This document shows, piece by piece, positions 35,904-44,372 of a stretch of 64,000 bases of DNA. Origin of the DNA: Bacteroidales bacterium UBA5833 (GTDB lineage: Bacteria > Bacteroidota > Bacteroidia > Bacteroidales > Lentimicrobiaceae). Each line of letters opens with the position of its first letter. Positions within the stretch are counted from its first letter, which is position 1. Made by a program: the position numbers and the translations under genes. Below the pieces are notes generated by a model. The model ran no database searches, was not told where the DNA came from, and saw only the letters and a list, made by a program, of their open reading frames with translations. The DNA is taken from the NCBI GenBank assembly GCA_002433025.1, contig DJGZ01000063.1:1-64000 (forward strand), given 5' to 3'.

Positions 35904-36095
35904 ATGCTGGAATATTCAAAAACCATCCTACAAAAGGTCAGTTTCAACAGGGATCTGTTTAAGAAAGAACTGAATAAAGCAATCAGGTTTCTTAAGCGGG
36001 AAGAGATTGTTTTGCTGCAGATATGGTGTATAGTCAGTTTTAACGACAAATATGCCGATATCATCCGGGAAGTTTTCCGGAATATTACTCGTTAA
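35904..36095 (+). CDS. Small conserved-type hypothetical protein
   Basis: 63 aa, predicted mostly alpha-helical and basic, beginning MLEYSKTILQKVSFNRDLFK and continuing with a second helix around LNKAIRFLKREEIVLLQIW. No signal peptide or membrane span. From memory, short proteins starting MLEYxKTILxKVSFDxxLF occur widely in Bacteroidota without known function. A good intrinsic terminator 22 bases after the stop supports it being a real transcription unit. No -7 box was found upstream. Confidence 0.72.
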   Translation: MLEYSKTILQKVSFNRDLFKKELNKAIRFLKREEIVLLQIWCIVSFNDKYADIIREVFRNITR

Positions 36096-36116
36096 TATTC
36101 AACCACTACTGCAAGA

Positions 36117-36140
36117 AACCGGCAAAACCGCCGGTTTTTT
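36117..36140 (+). terminator. Intrinsic terminator after the 63-aa gene
   Basis: AACCGGC (36117-36123), six-base loop, GCCGGTT (36130-36136), then four more T before ATTTG. The arms pair perfectly. Confidence 0.85.
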
Positions 36141-36327
36141 ATTTGACCGGAATTTATACGGAAACAGACAATAATATCTTATGCGCTTCAAATTTGTCCC
36201 ATTGCCATCAGCGTTCATTAGCATATTATCAATGCCTTACGATGATTCAGTTCAAACAAACCGGACCGAAAAATCAGTTGAATGCAGAATGTATTCAGAA
36301 ATATCTCCGATTATTAAACTTACATCC

Positions 36328-36335
36328 TATATTTG
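36328..36335 (+). promoter_or_regulatory. -7 box TATATTTG of the LUD-domain gene
   Basis: Exact TAnnTTTG, 22 bases before the ATG at 36358. Confidence 0.55.
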
Positions 36336-36357
36336 CCACTGATCAAACCATATTTAA

Positions 36358-36999
36358 ATGAATGATTATCAGGAATGGCACAATGCAGCTGTTGCGGATA
36401 AAGTGATCGGGAACCTGAAAAAAAATCAGTTCGAAGCCTGCTATTTCGGCACATCAGCGGAAGCATCAGATTATATCTGCAACCGGATAAAGCAAGGGAT
36501 GAAAGTGGCTTTTGGCGGTTCAATGACAATAAGAACACTTGGGCTGCGTGAGAAAGCCTCAGCATTGGGTGCCACACTGATTGACCACAGCAAACCAGGC
36601 CTCAGCGAAGCAGAAAGACTGGAAGAAATGCGCAGAGAACTGACTGCCGATCTCTTTCTGTGCAGTACCAATGCACTTACCATCAATGGAGAGCTGCTTA
36701 ATGTTGACGGTTATGGAAACCGCGTGGCAGCAATGATTTTCGGGCCCGGGCAGGTGTTGGTGGTAGCCGGTATCAATAAGATTGTCAGGGACGAGCAGGC
36801 TGCATTTGAAAGGCTGAAGAGTACCGCCGGGCCAATGAATATGAAACGACTTGGAAGGAACACGCCCTGCACTTCAGATGGCATCTGCCATAACTGCAAC
36901 TCTGAGGAACGGGGTTGCAGAGCGTATACCATAATCCGGAAACAACCGGCGCAAACCCCAACCACAGTAATCATCATCGGAGAAAATCTTGGTATGTGA
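36358..36999 (+). CDS. LUD-domain protein (LutC/YkgG-related) with a C-terminal four-Cys motif
   Basis: 213 aa. The LUD fold is shown by MKVAFGGSMTIRTLGL near residue 48, STNALTINGELLNVDGYGNR (about 103-122) and GPGQVLVVAGINKIV. The end carries Cys171, Cys177, Cys180 and Cys187 (CTSDGICHNC then GCRAY), a possible Fe-S or zinc site that occurs in the longer LUD proteins annotated as lactate utilization protein. Actual substrate is unknown. It is not next to lutA (6 kb away) and no lutB is present. The PH-like membrane protein follows 58 bases downstream and may be co-transcribed. Confidence 0.87.
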   Translation: MNDYQEWHNAAVADKVIGNLKKNQFEACYFGTSAEASDYICNRIKQGMKVAFGGSMTIRTLGLREKASALGATLIDHSKPGLSEAERLEEMRRELTADLFLCSTNALTINGELLNVDGYGNRVAAMIFGPGQVLVVAGINKIVRDEQAAFERLKSTAGPMNMKRLGRNTPCTSDGICHNCNSEERGCRAYTIIRKQPAQTPTTVIIIGENLGM

Positions 37000-37057
37000 A
37001 ATTGCCTGATCCGTTCATTACTGCATATTATCATTTAAGCAACCATAAACAAGAGAT

Positions 37058-37510
37058 ATGGAAACAAAACAAACCGGATGGACAATTATTTTTGTATTCG
37101 CTATTACCCTGTTCACATTTATCCTCTTTAGCATATTGATGCCTCCTCAGGGTGAAGGCGGGGTTTTAATTTTAGCATTCTCACCTGTTCTGTTAATTGT
37201 TATGCTTTTATTTTATCAGCTTACTGTTAAGGTAGACCGGGAGACCATTAAAATCCGCTTTGGAATCGGCCTGATCCGGAAAAGCTGGAAACTATCAGCC
37301 ATTGAAAGCGCCGCACCGGTCAGGAACAGTTTTTTCCATGGCTGGGGAATACATTACACACTGAATACAGCGGTTTACAATGTCAGCGGGTTCAGCGCGG
37401 TGGAACTTAGTTTCAGGCATAGTAAACGCAAAGTAAGGATAGGGACATCGGAGCCGGAAAGACTGGCAGGTTATATCAACCGGTTACTGGAAAAAGACGG
37501 GAGGATTTGA
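37058..37510 (+). CDS. Two-span membrane protein with a PH-like domain
   Basis: 150 aa. Two adjacent membrane segments (about residues 6-28 and 36-56) are followed by a soluble region with the usual bacterial PH-like pattern: KVDRETIKIRFGIGLIRKSW, then NVSGFSAVELSFRH, RKVRIGTSEPERLAGYINRL. The role of these proteins is mostly unknown. There is no promoter box in the 58-base gap after the LUD gene, so it probably shares that transcript. No domain other than this is seen. Confidence 0.78.
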   Translation: METKQTGWTIIFVFAITLFTFILFSILMPPQGEGGVLILAFSPVLLIVMLLFYQLTVKVDRETIKIRFGIGLIRKSWKLSAIESAAPVRNSFFHGWGIHYTLNTAVYNVSGFSAVELSFRHSKRKVRIGTSEPERLAGYINRLLEKDGRI

Positions 37511-37546
37511 GAATCTTTCCAAAAAACAATGAAAAAGTAAAAAAAG

Positions 37547-37578
37547 TTGTTATCTTTAAATTTGCTTGCTTACATTTG
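37547..37578 (+). promoter_or_regulatory. Promoter of purB
   Basis: TTG at 37547-37549, 21 bases, then TACATTTG at 37571-37578. A second match, TAAATTTG, lies at 37557-37564 and could serve as an alternative -7 box. The ATG is at 37601. I saw no purine-riboswitch structure in the short leader. Confidence 0.6.
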
Positions 37579-37600
37579 ACCCGATTAATATGTTATTGTC

Positions 37601-38953
37601 ATGGAATTAACACCTTTAAATGCCATATCGCCCGTTGACGGACGTTACAGGAAACAGGTTGAAGTGCTGGCCTATTTCTTTTCAGAAGCGGCCCTGATAA
37701 ACTATCGTGTATTTGTTGAGGTTGAATATTTTATCGCCCTCTGCGAACTTCCTCTGCCCCAGTTGAACGGCGTAACCAAAACCGATTTTGAAAAACTCAG
37801 GGCGCTCTGCCGCGATTTTACTTTTCAGGATGCTGCGGAGGTAAAGGAAATCGAAAGCATTACCAACCATGATGTGAAAGCGGTGGAATATTACCTGAAG
37901 AAGAAATTCGACAAAATGGGATTGGGCAAATACAAGGAATTCCTGCATTTCGGCCTTACTTCACAGGACATTAACAATACTGCCGGCCCTTTCGCCCTTA
38001 AACTGGCCATCGACGAGGTAATCCTGCCCGCCTATGAAGACCTGGCTACCAAACTCGCCCAAAAAGCAAAACTCTGGAAAAATGTACCCATGCTTGCCCG
38101 CACCCATGGCCAGCCTGCCACCCCGACCACGGTCGGAAAAGAACTGTATGTTTTCACCGACAGGCTGAAACAACAGATCAAACTGCTGAAAGCGGTGCCT
38201 TTCAGCGTAAAGTTCGGAGGCGCTACCGGCGGGCTGAATGCCCACTATGCAGCCTACCCTGAAACCGACTGGGTATCATTTGCCGAGAACTTTACCCGAC
38301 AGCATCTTGGCATGGAGCGTCAGAAAGTAACCACCCAGATTGAGCATTACGACAACATGGCCGCCCTGTTCGACGCCATGAAACGCATCAACATAATACT
38401 GACCGACCTTTGCCGCGATATCTGGGCCTATGTTTCCATGGATTACTTCAGGCAGAAAATCAAAGCCGGGGAAGTCGGCTCATCGGCTATGCCGCACAAG
38501 GTCAATCCCATTGATTTCGAAAATGCAGAAGGTAATCTCGGCGTTGCCAATGCGCTGCTTGAGCACCTTTCATCAAAGCTTCCCGTGTCAAGGCTGCAGC
38601 GCGACCTAACCGATTCCACGGTAACCCGCAACATCGGTGTTCCTGTTGCCCATACCATTATTGCCGTGAAATCAATTGCCAAAGGTTTGGGAAAACTGCT
38701 GCTCAACGAAGAAAAGATCACCGCTGATCTCGAATGCAACTGGGCTGTTGTTTCCGAAGCCATACAAACCATTCTCCGACGCGAAGGCTATCCTAAACCT
38801 TATGAAGCCCTGAAAGAACTTACCCGCACGAATACCCGCGTAACACACGAACTTATCAGTGAGTTTATCGACGGGCTGCATGTGAGCGATAAAGTCAAAA
38901 AAGAGCTGAAAGCCATCAGCCCTCAGACCTACCTGGGTAAATTCACGATATAG
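37601..38953 (+). CDS. purB: Adenylosuccinate lyase
   Basis: Acts twice in purine synthesis, releasing fumarate from SAICAR and from adenylosuccinate. 450 aa with the fumarase/aspartase superfamily signature SSAMPHKVNPIDFENAEGN, the start ISPVDGRYRKQV, the substrate loop FGLTSQDINNTAGP and a catalytic His in ARTHGQPATPT. Length and these motifs match the E. coli-type PurB (456 aa) rather than the shorter B. subtilis type. It has its own promoter and converges with the large repeat gene at 39067. Confidence 0.97.
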   Translation: MELTPLNAISPVDGRYRKQVEVLAYFFSEAALINYRVFVEVEYFIALCELPLPQLNGVTKTDFEKLRALCRDFTFQDAAEVKEIESITNHDVKAVEYYLKKKFDKMGLGKYKEFLHFGLTSQDINNTAGPFALKLAIDEVILPAYEDLATKLAQKAKLWKNVPMLARTHGQPATPTTVGKELYVFTDRLKQQIKLLKAVPFSVKFGGATGGLNAHYAAYPETDWVSFAENFTRQHLGMERQKVTTQIEHYDNMAALFDAMKRINIILTDLCRDIWAYVSMDYFRQKIKAGEVGSSAMPHKVNPIDFENAEGNLGVANALLEHLSSKLPVSRLQRDLTDSTVTRNIGVPVAHTIIAVKSIAKGLGKLLLNEEKITADLECNWAVVSEAIQTILRREGYPKPYEALKELTRTNTRVTHELISEFIDGLHVSDKVKKELKAISPQTYLGKFTI

Positions 38954-39066
38954 ATTTTTGCCCGGGCTTTATTACAAGAGAAGTCTCTGACGGCTATCAT
39001 CTAAAAGCTACCGGGATACAAAAACTTCCCGCTGAAAAAATTCAGGTTACTCCATCATACTTATCG

Positions 39067-42000
39067 CTAATCGGCCGGTGTAATAATACCTGCACTGTTG
39101 ATGCTGTTGTTGTATGCGATAATATAGTCCAGGAATTCGACATATCCATTCCCGTCTATATCTTCCGACGAATACCCTGAGGCGCCGTTTACATTCCGGT
39201 TATAAATGGAGATTACATCAATAAATTCGATATAGCCATCCTGCGTTACCTCACCGGAGTAGAATCCCCACAATGAACCATCTCCGTTCAGATCTTTCTG
39301 ATTTGCACCGTAAGCCTGACCGGCCGAATTTGCAAAGTTATAATAAGCGGTATTTTCAATGAAACTAACCGGGCTTGCGCTGACAGTTTCAATACTATTA
39401 CGATGCCTGACCGACAGATAATAATTTCCGTCGTAAGCAGAAGGGATTGTCAGGGTAGCATTCCCGTTTGCATACAAAAGAACCTCAGGGACAGACAAAA
39501 TAGTATTTTCATAATTTTCACCATCATGAAAATCAACTGTAATCTGGTCGGTAATTGTTGCATCCCAGATGGCATTTCCATTTGCGTCAAACGCGGGGTT
39601 CATCATTCCGCTACCGTCATAAAGCCCTTCAAGCAATAAAGTAAGTGTTAATGTCCTTACCGGTATTATCAGTGTACTGATATAAATGCTACGCGACTGA
39701 ACAGCAGCATTGTTCAAACAATAATACTGCCCGGCCAGGACATCGGATACCGGATTAAGAAAAGTGAGAATTAATGAATTAGCACCTGAAAATCCCGGGT
39801 TACCGATCAGATTGCCTTGTGGCCCCCACCAGGCCAGCCCCGAACCTGTAAAATTGGCATCCAGCCTGACTGTCCCTGCAATTGACCTGCCGTTAATCAG
39901 CACAATATGCTGATCTGTTGTTCCATCCAGAATGGTCAGGTAGTTTGCCCAGGTACCATTGTTATATATATCGCCAAGCACAGTGATGGTTAATAAATAT
40001 ACATTATTCATGATTATTCCGTTGTTGTGGATATCACCCTGCACTTGTATTCCATAAGAGTTTACACCCCTGTTTTTTATCATTCCTTCATTCACAATGC
40101 CCCCTGAAAAATTAACACCAATCCCAGCCTGAAATACCCCGTGTAAAGTTACATCGGACAGAAAAGCAGTATTTTGACAATAAGCGCCCAGTGACCTGAA
40201 ATGCAGGTCAGTACCCGAAACAGATGCATCAAGAATACAACCATTCAGCACAGAAAGACAACCGCCGTCAGGCAAGGTAACCAGACATCCGTTCAGATCA
40301 ATATTCGTTCCGTCAAAAGTAAGATCAGTGGTTGCAATAATGTAACCGGCAGCGCTGTTATTTACAAGGTTTTCGCCTTCAAATTCACGGGAGAATGCAA
40401 ACAAATGGGCCGATGTTCCGGTTAACGTGGTTGTCTTGTTCATCCAGTTCCCATTGTTGTTTATATTGCCTGAAATATTCAGGATAAAATCGTAAACATT
40501 GTTCCGGATTGACCCGTTGTTGATCAGATTTCCGTTAATGGTCAACTGAAAAGCATTGTTTGGCCTGTTCTGAAGGGTTCCGTTATTGATCACACTATTT
40601 TTGAAATTATTGTTATTCCCGTAAATCATTATCACGCCATAAAGCTCTGTCTGAGGAGCGTCAATAATCTGGTTATAGATAAAGTTACCGCCTCCGGCAG
40701 TTATTTTCAGGGCGGGCGGGGCTGTTTTGTATAAGGCTCCCGGGTTCAGATAACCTCCGTTCATGACAAGGGAATTCCCTGTTGTAAACTCAAGCGTATC
40801 AGAATTCAGGGTGATGATGGTATTTGTAAAACTCAGGTTCGAAGTGGCCTGCAATCTTCCATTTGCATTGACTCTCTCAAAAGAATACCCGCCAAATGGT
40901 TGCGACATGGAAACCAACTGATTGACAGCCCCGTTCATGACGGTTGAACGGTTTGTCCATACGCCGTTGTTGGCCAGATTACCGGAAATATTCAGATACA
41001 GATCGTAAACATTGTTATGTATGGTACCGTTGTTGGTCACACTCCCGTTAATGGTTAAAATATAGGAGTTGTTCGGATAGTTCTGCAGGGTTCCGTTATT
41101 GATAATGCTTGTTTTAAAGTTGTGAGAACTACCATAAACCGTTATGGTTCCATATAACTCAGTTTCAGGAGCATCAATTCTAAGGTTTTGAAGGTAAGTG
41201 CCATCTCCTGCCGTAATTCTCAGGGCCGGCAAAGCCGTTTTAATGAGTACGCCGGGCATTATACATCCTCCCGACAAGGTAATGCCGGCGCCAGTCGCAA
41301 ACTGCAAGGTATCGTTATTCAGATTAATAATGGTATTGTTAAAGGCGAGATCAGTAGCTGCAATCAGTCTGCCTGCGCCTGCCGCTCTTGAAAAGGCCTG
41401 ACCGGCAAAAGGCTGGGTCATTGAAATCAGCTGGTTTGAATTACCGTTGAGAATCGTTCCGTAATTGTTCCACACCCCGTTGTTGGTCAGGTTTCCCGAT
41501 ATATTAACATAAAAATCATAAACATTGTTGGCAACAGTGCCATTGTTGGTAAAATTACCCGGCACATGCAATGTATATGAATTGTTATGATAATTACGTA
41601 ATGTCCCATTGTTGATAACATCTGATTTCAGAAATACACCGCTTCCGTAAATAATCAATGATCCAGCAAGTTGCAGCTGAGGAGCATCAACAACCAGATT
41701 ATAAAAATATGTTTCATTGCCGTTATTCATTGACAAGGCATGCATGGATGATTTGTATACGACCCCTGACAGAATTCTGCCTCCGTTCAGTGTGATGGAA
41801 GTGCCTGTTGTAAACTCAAGCGTATCTCCGTTCAACTGGATTTCAGTTCCTTCGAAATCAAGCGATGAGGTTGCCTGAATCCGTCCTGCGTCATTGGTCC
41901 TTATCAATTCGGCCCCTGAAAATACCTGAGTCATCGACAACTCCTGGTTAACCGTTCCGGATAAAATGGTACGGAAGTTTTCCCAGTTGGCATTGTTGGC

Positions 42001-42870
42001 AACATTCCCAGTAATATTCAGGATGAGCGAAAACACATTATTCTGCAGCGTCCCGTTATTTGTGAAATTTCCGGGCACGAAAAGGGTATAGGTATTGCCT
42101 GGATAATTTCTGAGTGTACCGTAATTGATAAAATTATTCCTGAAATAATTACTGCTGCCATTGATTAAAAGGGATCCATAAAATTCAGTCTGCGGAGAGG
42201 AAAGCGTAAGACTTGACGCATAGGTTCCGTTGCCCGCTGTAATTTTCAATGCAGGTAACGACGACTTATAGATTATTGCATTTGAAAGATTGCCGCCATC
42301 AATCATTAACTGACTGTTTCCGGTAAATTCAAGTGTATCATTTAGAAAATTTATATTGGTCCCGGTGAAACTCAGGTCAGAGATGGCTATAACCCTGCCG
42401 TTTTGTGTACTTTTCGTGAAATTCGCCAAAGAAAAAGGTTGCCCGGAAGATATCTGTTGGTTTCCCGACCCGCTGAAATTAAGAGAGGTATTTGACATGA
42501 CGCCATCATTGGCTATACTTCCATAAACGTTCAGCAGGAATCCAAATCCGGCGTTGTTTGAAATAACCCCGTTGTTTATGAGGCTACCGTAAACATTGAG
42601 TGTATACGTATTGCTTGTATGATTCCGCAAAATACCACCGGAATTTACCTGAATACTGTTACATGAATTTCCGTTCACACTCACCTCAGAGTCAATGATA
42701 ACATCATCGGAGGCTGTCGGAACAACTCCTCCAATCCAGGTAGATGGAACACTCCATACCCCTCCACCGGGCGCGGAAACAATCTGAGCTTCTGCTAAAA
42801 CAGGCATTAATACACTTAGCACGAGGGCTGCAACCGGGATCAATCCAAATTTTTTGAAAAGACTTTTCAT
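39067..42870 (-). CDS. Giant repeat protein with dockerin-like calcium-binding C-terminus
   Basis: 1267 aa with a signal peptide (MKSLFKKFGLIPVAALVLSV). Residues about 60-930 contain six related units of roughly 170 residues, each with a version of INNGTLRNYPNNSYTL, a VxGNFTNNGT step and NNVYDFYLNISGNLTNNGVW; the last unit is shortened. The Asn/Gly-rich pattern suggests a beta-solenoid adhesin. The end has EF-hand-like loops (DLNGDGSLWG, VTQDGYIEFIDVI, DIDGNGYVEFLDYI) arranged like a dockerin, and no T9SS sorting domain. The protein at 56112-58601 uses similar repeats but does have a sorting domain. The repeats are also visible in the DNA. Confidence 0.88.
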   Translation of the reverse strand: MKSLFKKFGLIPVAALVLSVLMPVLAEAQIVSAPGGGVWSVPSTWIGGVVPTASDDVIIDSEVSVNGNSCNSIQVNSGGILRNHTSNTYTLNVYGSLINNGVISNNAGFGFLLNVYGSIANDGVMSNTSLNFSGSGNQQISSGQPFSLANFTKSTQNGRVIAISDLSFTGTNINFLNDTLEFTGNSQLMIDGGNLSNAIIYKSSLPALKITAGNGTYASSLTLSSPQTEFYGSLLINGSSNYFRNNFINYGTLRNYPGNTYTLFVPGNFTNNGTLQNNVFSLILNITGNVANNANWENFRTILSGTVNQELSMTQVFSGAELIRTNDAGRIQATSSLDFEGTEIQLNGDTLEFTTGTSITLNGGRILSGVVYKSSMHALSMNNGNETYFYNLVVDAPQLQLAGSLIIYGSGVFLKSDVINNGTLRNYHNNSYTLHVPGNFTNNGTVANNVYDFYVNISGNLTNNGVWNNYGTILNGNSNQLISMTQPFAGQAFSRAAGAGRLIAATDLAFNNTIINLNNDTLQFATGAGITLSGGCIMPGVLIKTALPALRITAGDGTYLQNLRIDAPETELYGTITVYGSSHNFKTSIINNGTLQNYPNNSYILTINGSVTNNGTIHNNVYDLYLNISGNLANNGVWTNRSTVMNGAVNQLVSMSQPFGGYSFERVNANGRLQATSNLSFTNTIITLNSDTLEFTTGNSLVMNGGYLNPGALYKTAPPALKITAGGGNFIYNQIIDAPQTELYGVIMIYGNNNNFKNSVINNGTLQNRPNNAFQLTINGNLINNGSIRNNVYDFILNISGNINNNGNWMNKTTTLTGTSAHLFAFSREFEGENLVNNSAAGYIIATTDLTFDGTNIDLNGCLVTLPDGGCLSVLNGCILDASVSGTDLHFRSLGAYCQNTAFLSDVTLHGVFQAGIGVNFSGGIVNEGMIKNRGVNSYGIQVQGDIHNNGIIMNNVYLLTITVLGDIYNNGTWANYLTILDGTTDQHIVLINGRSIAGTVRLDANFTGSGLAWWGPQGNLIGNPGFSGANSLILTFLNPVSDVLAGQYYCLNNAAVQSRSIYISTLIIPVRTLTLTLLLEGLYDGSGMMNPAFDANGNAIWDATITDQITVDFHDGENYENTILSVPEVLLYANGNATLTIPSAYDGNYYLSVRHRNSIETVSASPVSFIENTAYYNFANSAGQAYGANQKDLNGDGSLWGFYSGEVTQDGYIEFIDVISIYNRNVNGASGYSSEDIDGNGYVEFLDYIIAYNNSINSAGIITPAD

Positions 42871-43591
42871 GACATTTTGAGTTTAAAATTTCTTCTGAGA
42901 AAAAAATATTCAGGAATCTATATTCAGTAAACCAGGAATCACAAAAGGTTACCAGCTCGAAAACAATCGTTACCGGCTAGTTCAATTACCATGAAAATCT
43001 TAAAAACCAACTATTTACTTTCAGTACAATAACGCTGTTGGATCAAATGCTTGCAGATAAAAAGCCGAAAGAGATCGGAGATATGGAGAAAACAGAGCGG
43101 GACAGGAGTGGTTGCCGGTCAATAGGCTTCTGCTTCAATGCCAACAGGGGTTTCGCTGGAATTATTAAAAAATGAACAACTAAGCCGTTAAAATAAATAT
43201 ATCTGTCCGCAGCCATTCCAGTGACAACACTTCAGAACCTGCAGGCAACTGATTTATTTTTAACACCTTAAGAAAACTAAATATAAGAAAAAATCCCGTT
43301 GAATCAGCCTTGTGAATGAACCTTTAAGGTAATTTTAATACGCTGAATCGTCTTACAATTTCAGTGATACAAAAGCGCTGTAAAAGATGATGATAAAATA
43401 AAGCGGAGTCCATGCGTTCGTTATATGCCTTATCTGTAGTTCGGCAACTTATGCGCTTCCCGCCAACACCTCCCTTCAACCAGCATGAAATAGGTGCCTG
43501 ATGGCAGATTGCTGACATGTTGCATCTAAGAATTACCGGGTGAACGATCCGGGTACTTTCTGTTCAGATAAAGCTAATGTCAGCGCATAGG
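42871..43591. other. 720-base gap without a clear gene
   Basis: Lies between two minus-strand genes. A 64-codon frame at 43324-43518 has no recognisable features and an unlikely composition. I found no -7 box for the 42870 gene and no RNA structure or repeat. It may hold regulatory sequence or decayed coding sequence. Confidence 0.5.
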
Positions 43592-44113
43592 TTATTCCTG
43601 TTGCTTAGGGGATACCCCGATGCTCAAACTGCCTTCACTGCCCATTAAAAAGACGGAGTACTTTCCATTGTCGGCCGTAATGGAACCTCCCTTATCACCC
43701 ATTTTCATGGTAACTGTTTCAAATCCCTTTTTCTTTAAATCGGCATCGTACCTATCAATGAAATCATACTCAACATTTTCGTAGATAACATTCCACGACT
43801 TGGCTCCATCAATGATACTTGTCGTTACAGCTTTTACTTTTCCGTAGGTGAACTCGGGAACTTCGTCAGGTATTTCACCGGGCCAGGAATTGGCTTTCCC
43901 GTCAAACTCAACAGTATTACCGCCCTGGGTGATCACAGTTTTTCCGGCGCCGGGATCCACATTGGCTTTGCTGCCTGTTTCGTTTTCAATGGCATTCTCC
44001 AACAACTTTTCGCTGGATTTTTTCGATTTGTCCTGACAGGAAACAATAAAACAGCCAGAAATAAGGATTGCAGAAAACAACCCGGTTCTGTTAATTCTTT
44101 TTGTTGCTTTCAT
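43592..44113 (-). CDS. Lipoprotein of unknown function
   Basis: 173 aa with a lipoprotein signal ending FIVSC (Cys26). The mature part starts with a charged helix-prone stretch (KSSEKLLENAIENETGS), then a beta-rich domain: WPGEIPDEVPEFTYGKVKAV, WNVIYENVEYDFIDRYDADL and GSITADNGKYSVFLMG. The order, a protein with a small Ser/Lys-rich spacer and a compact domain, suggests a membrane-anchored binding protein; no family is recognised. It stands apart from its neighbours by several hundred bases on each side. Confidence 0.8.
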   Translation of the reverse strand: MKATKRINRTGLFSAILISGCFIVSCQDKSKKSSEKLLENAIENETGSKANVDPGAGKTVITQGGNTVEFDGKANSWPGEIPDEVPEFTYGKVKAVTTSIIDGAKSWNVIYENVEYDFIDRYDADLKKKGFETVTMKMGDKGGSITADNGKYSVFLMGSEGSLSIGVSPKQQE

Positions 44114-44322
44114 AACAAAAAAGTTAAGTGGATAATTGGAAAATTAGTGATAAAATAAAAAAAGTCAGCTGTCATAAAAGAGGATTCATGAAATCAGACC
44201 ATCCGCATAACTGATCCAGTGTGTCGGGTAAGGTACCCGGCAATAAAAGCATCACTGAATGATAAAGTTCGAAGCCTGTGACGGATTTTAGGATTTTCTG
44301 TTTCATGGTTAACTTCTTTCTC

Positions 44323-44366
44323 GCCACAAGTTGTGCCAATCCCGATAAATCGGGACATGTTGTGGT
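44323..44366. repeat. Palindromic spacer element, copy 1
   Basis: GCCACAA at 44323 and TTGTGGT at 44360-44366 face each other, enclosing a perfect CCCGAT-AA-ATCGGG hairpin (44341-44354). It sits just after the stop of the 44373-46154 gene (minus strand). Confidence 0.65.
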
Positions 44367-44372
44367 TAATTA

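Noticed and set aside
43324..43518. 64-codon minus-strand frame in the 42871-43591 gap
   Set aside because: No promoter box, start context or recognisable feature, and Cys/Arg/His-rich composition unlike the neighbouring genes. Kept only as part of the gap entry.
43400..43520. Possible integron attC-like site in the gap before the 43592 lipoprotein
   Set aside because: Fragments such as GTTCGTTATATGCC reminded me of attC arms, but no matching R'/R'' pair or integrase was found.
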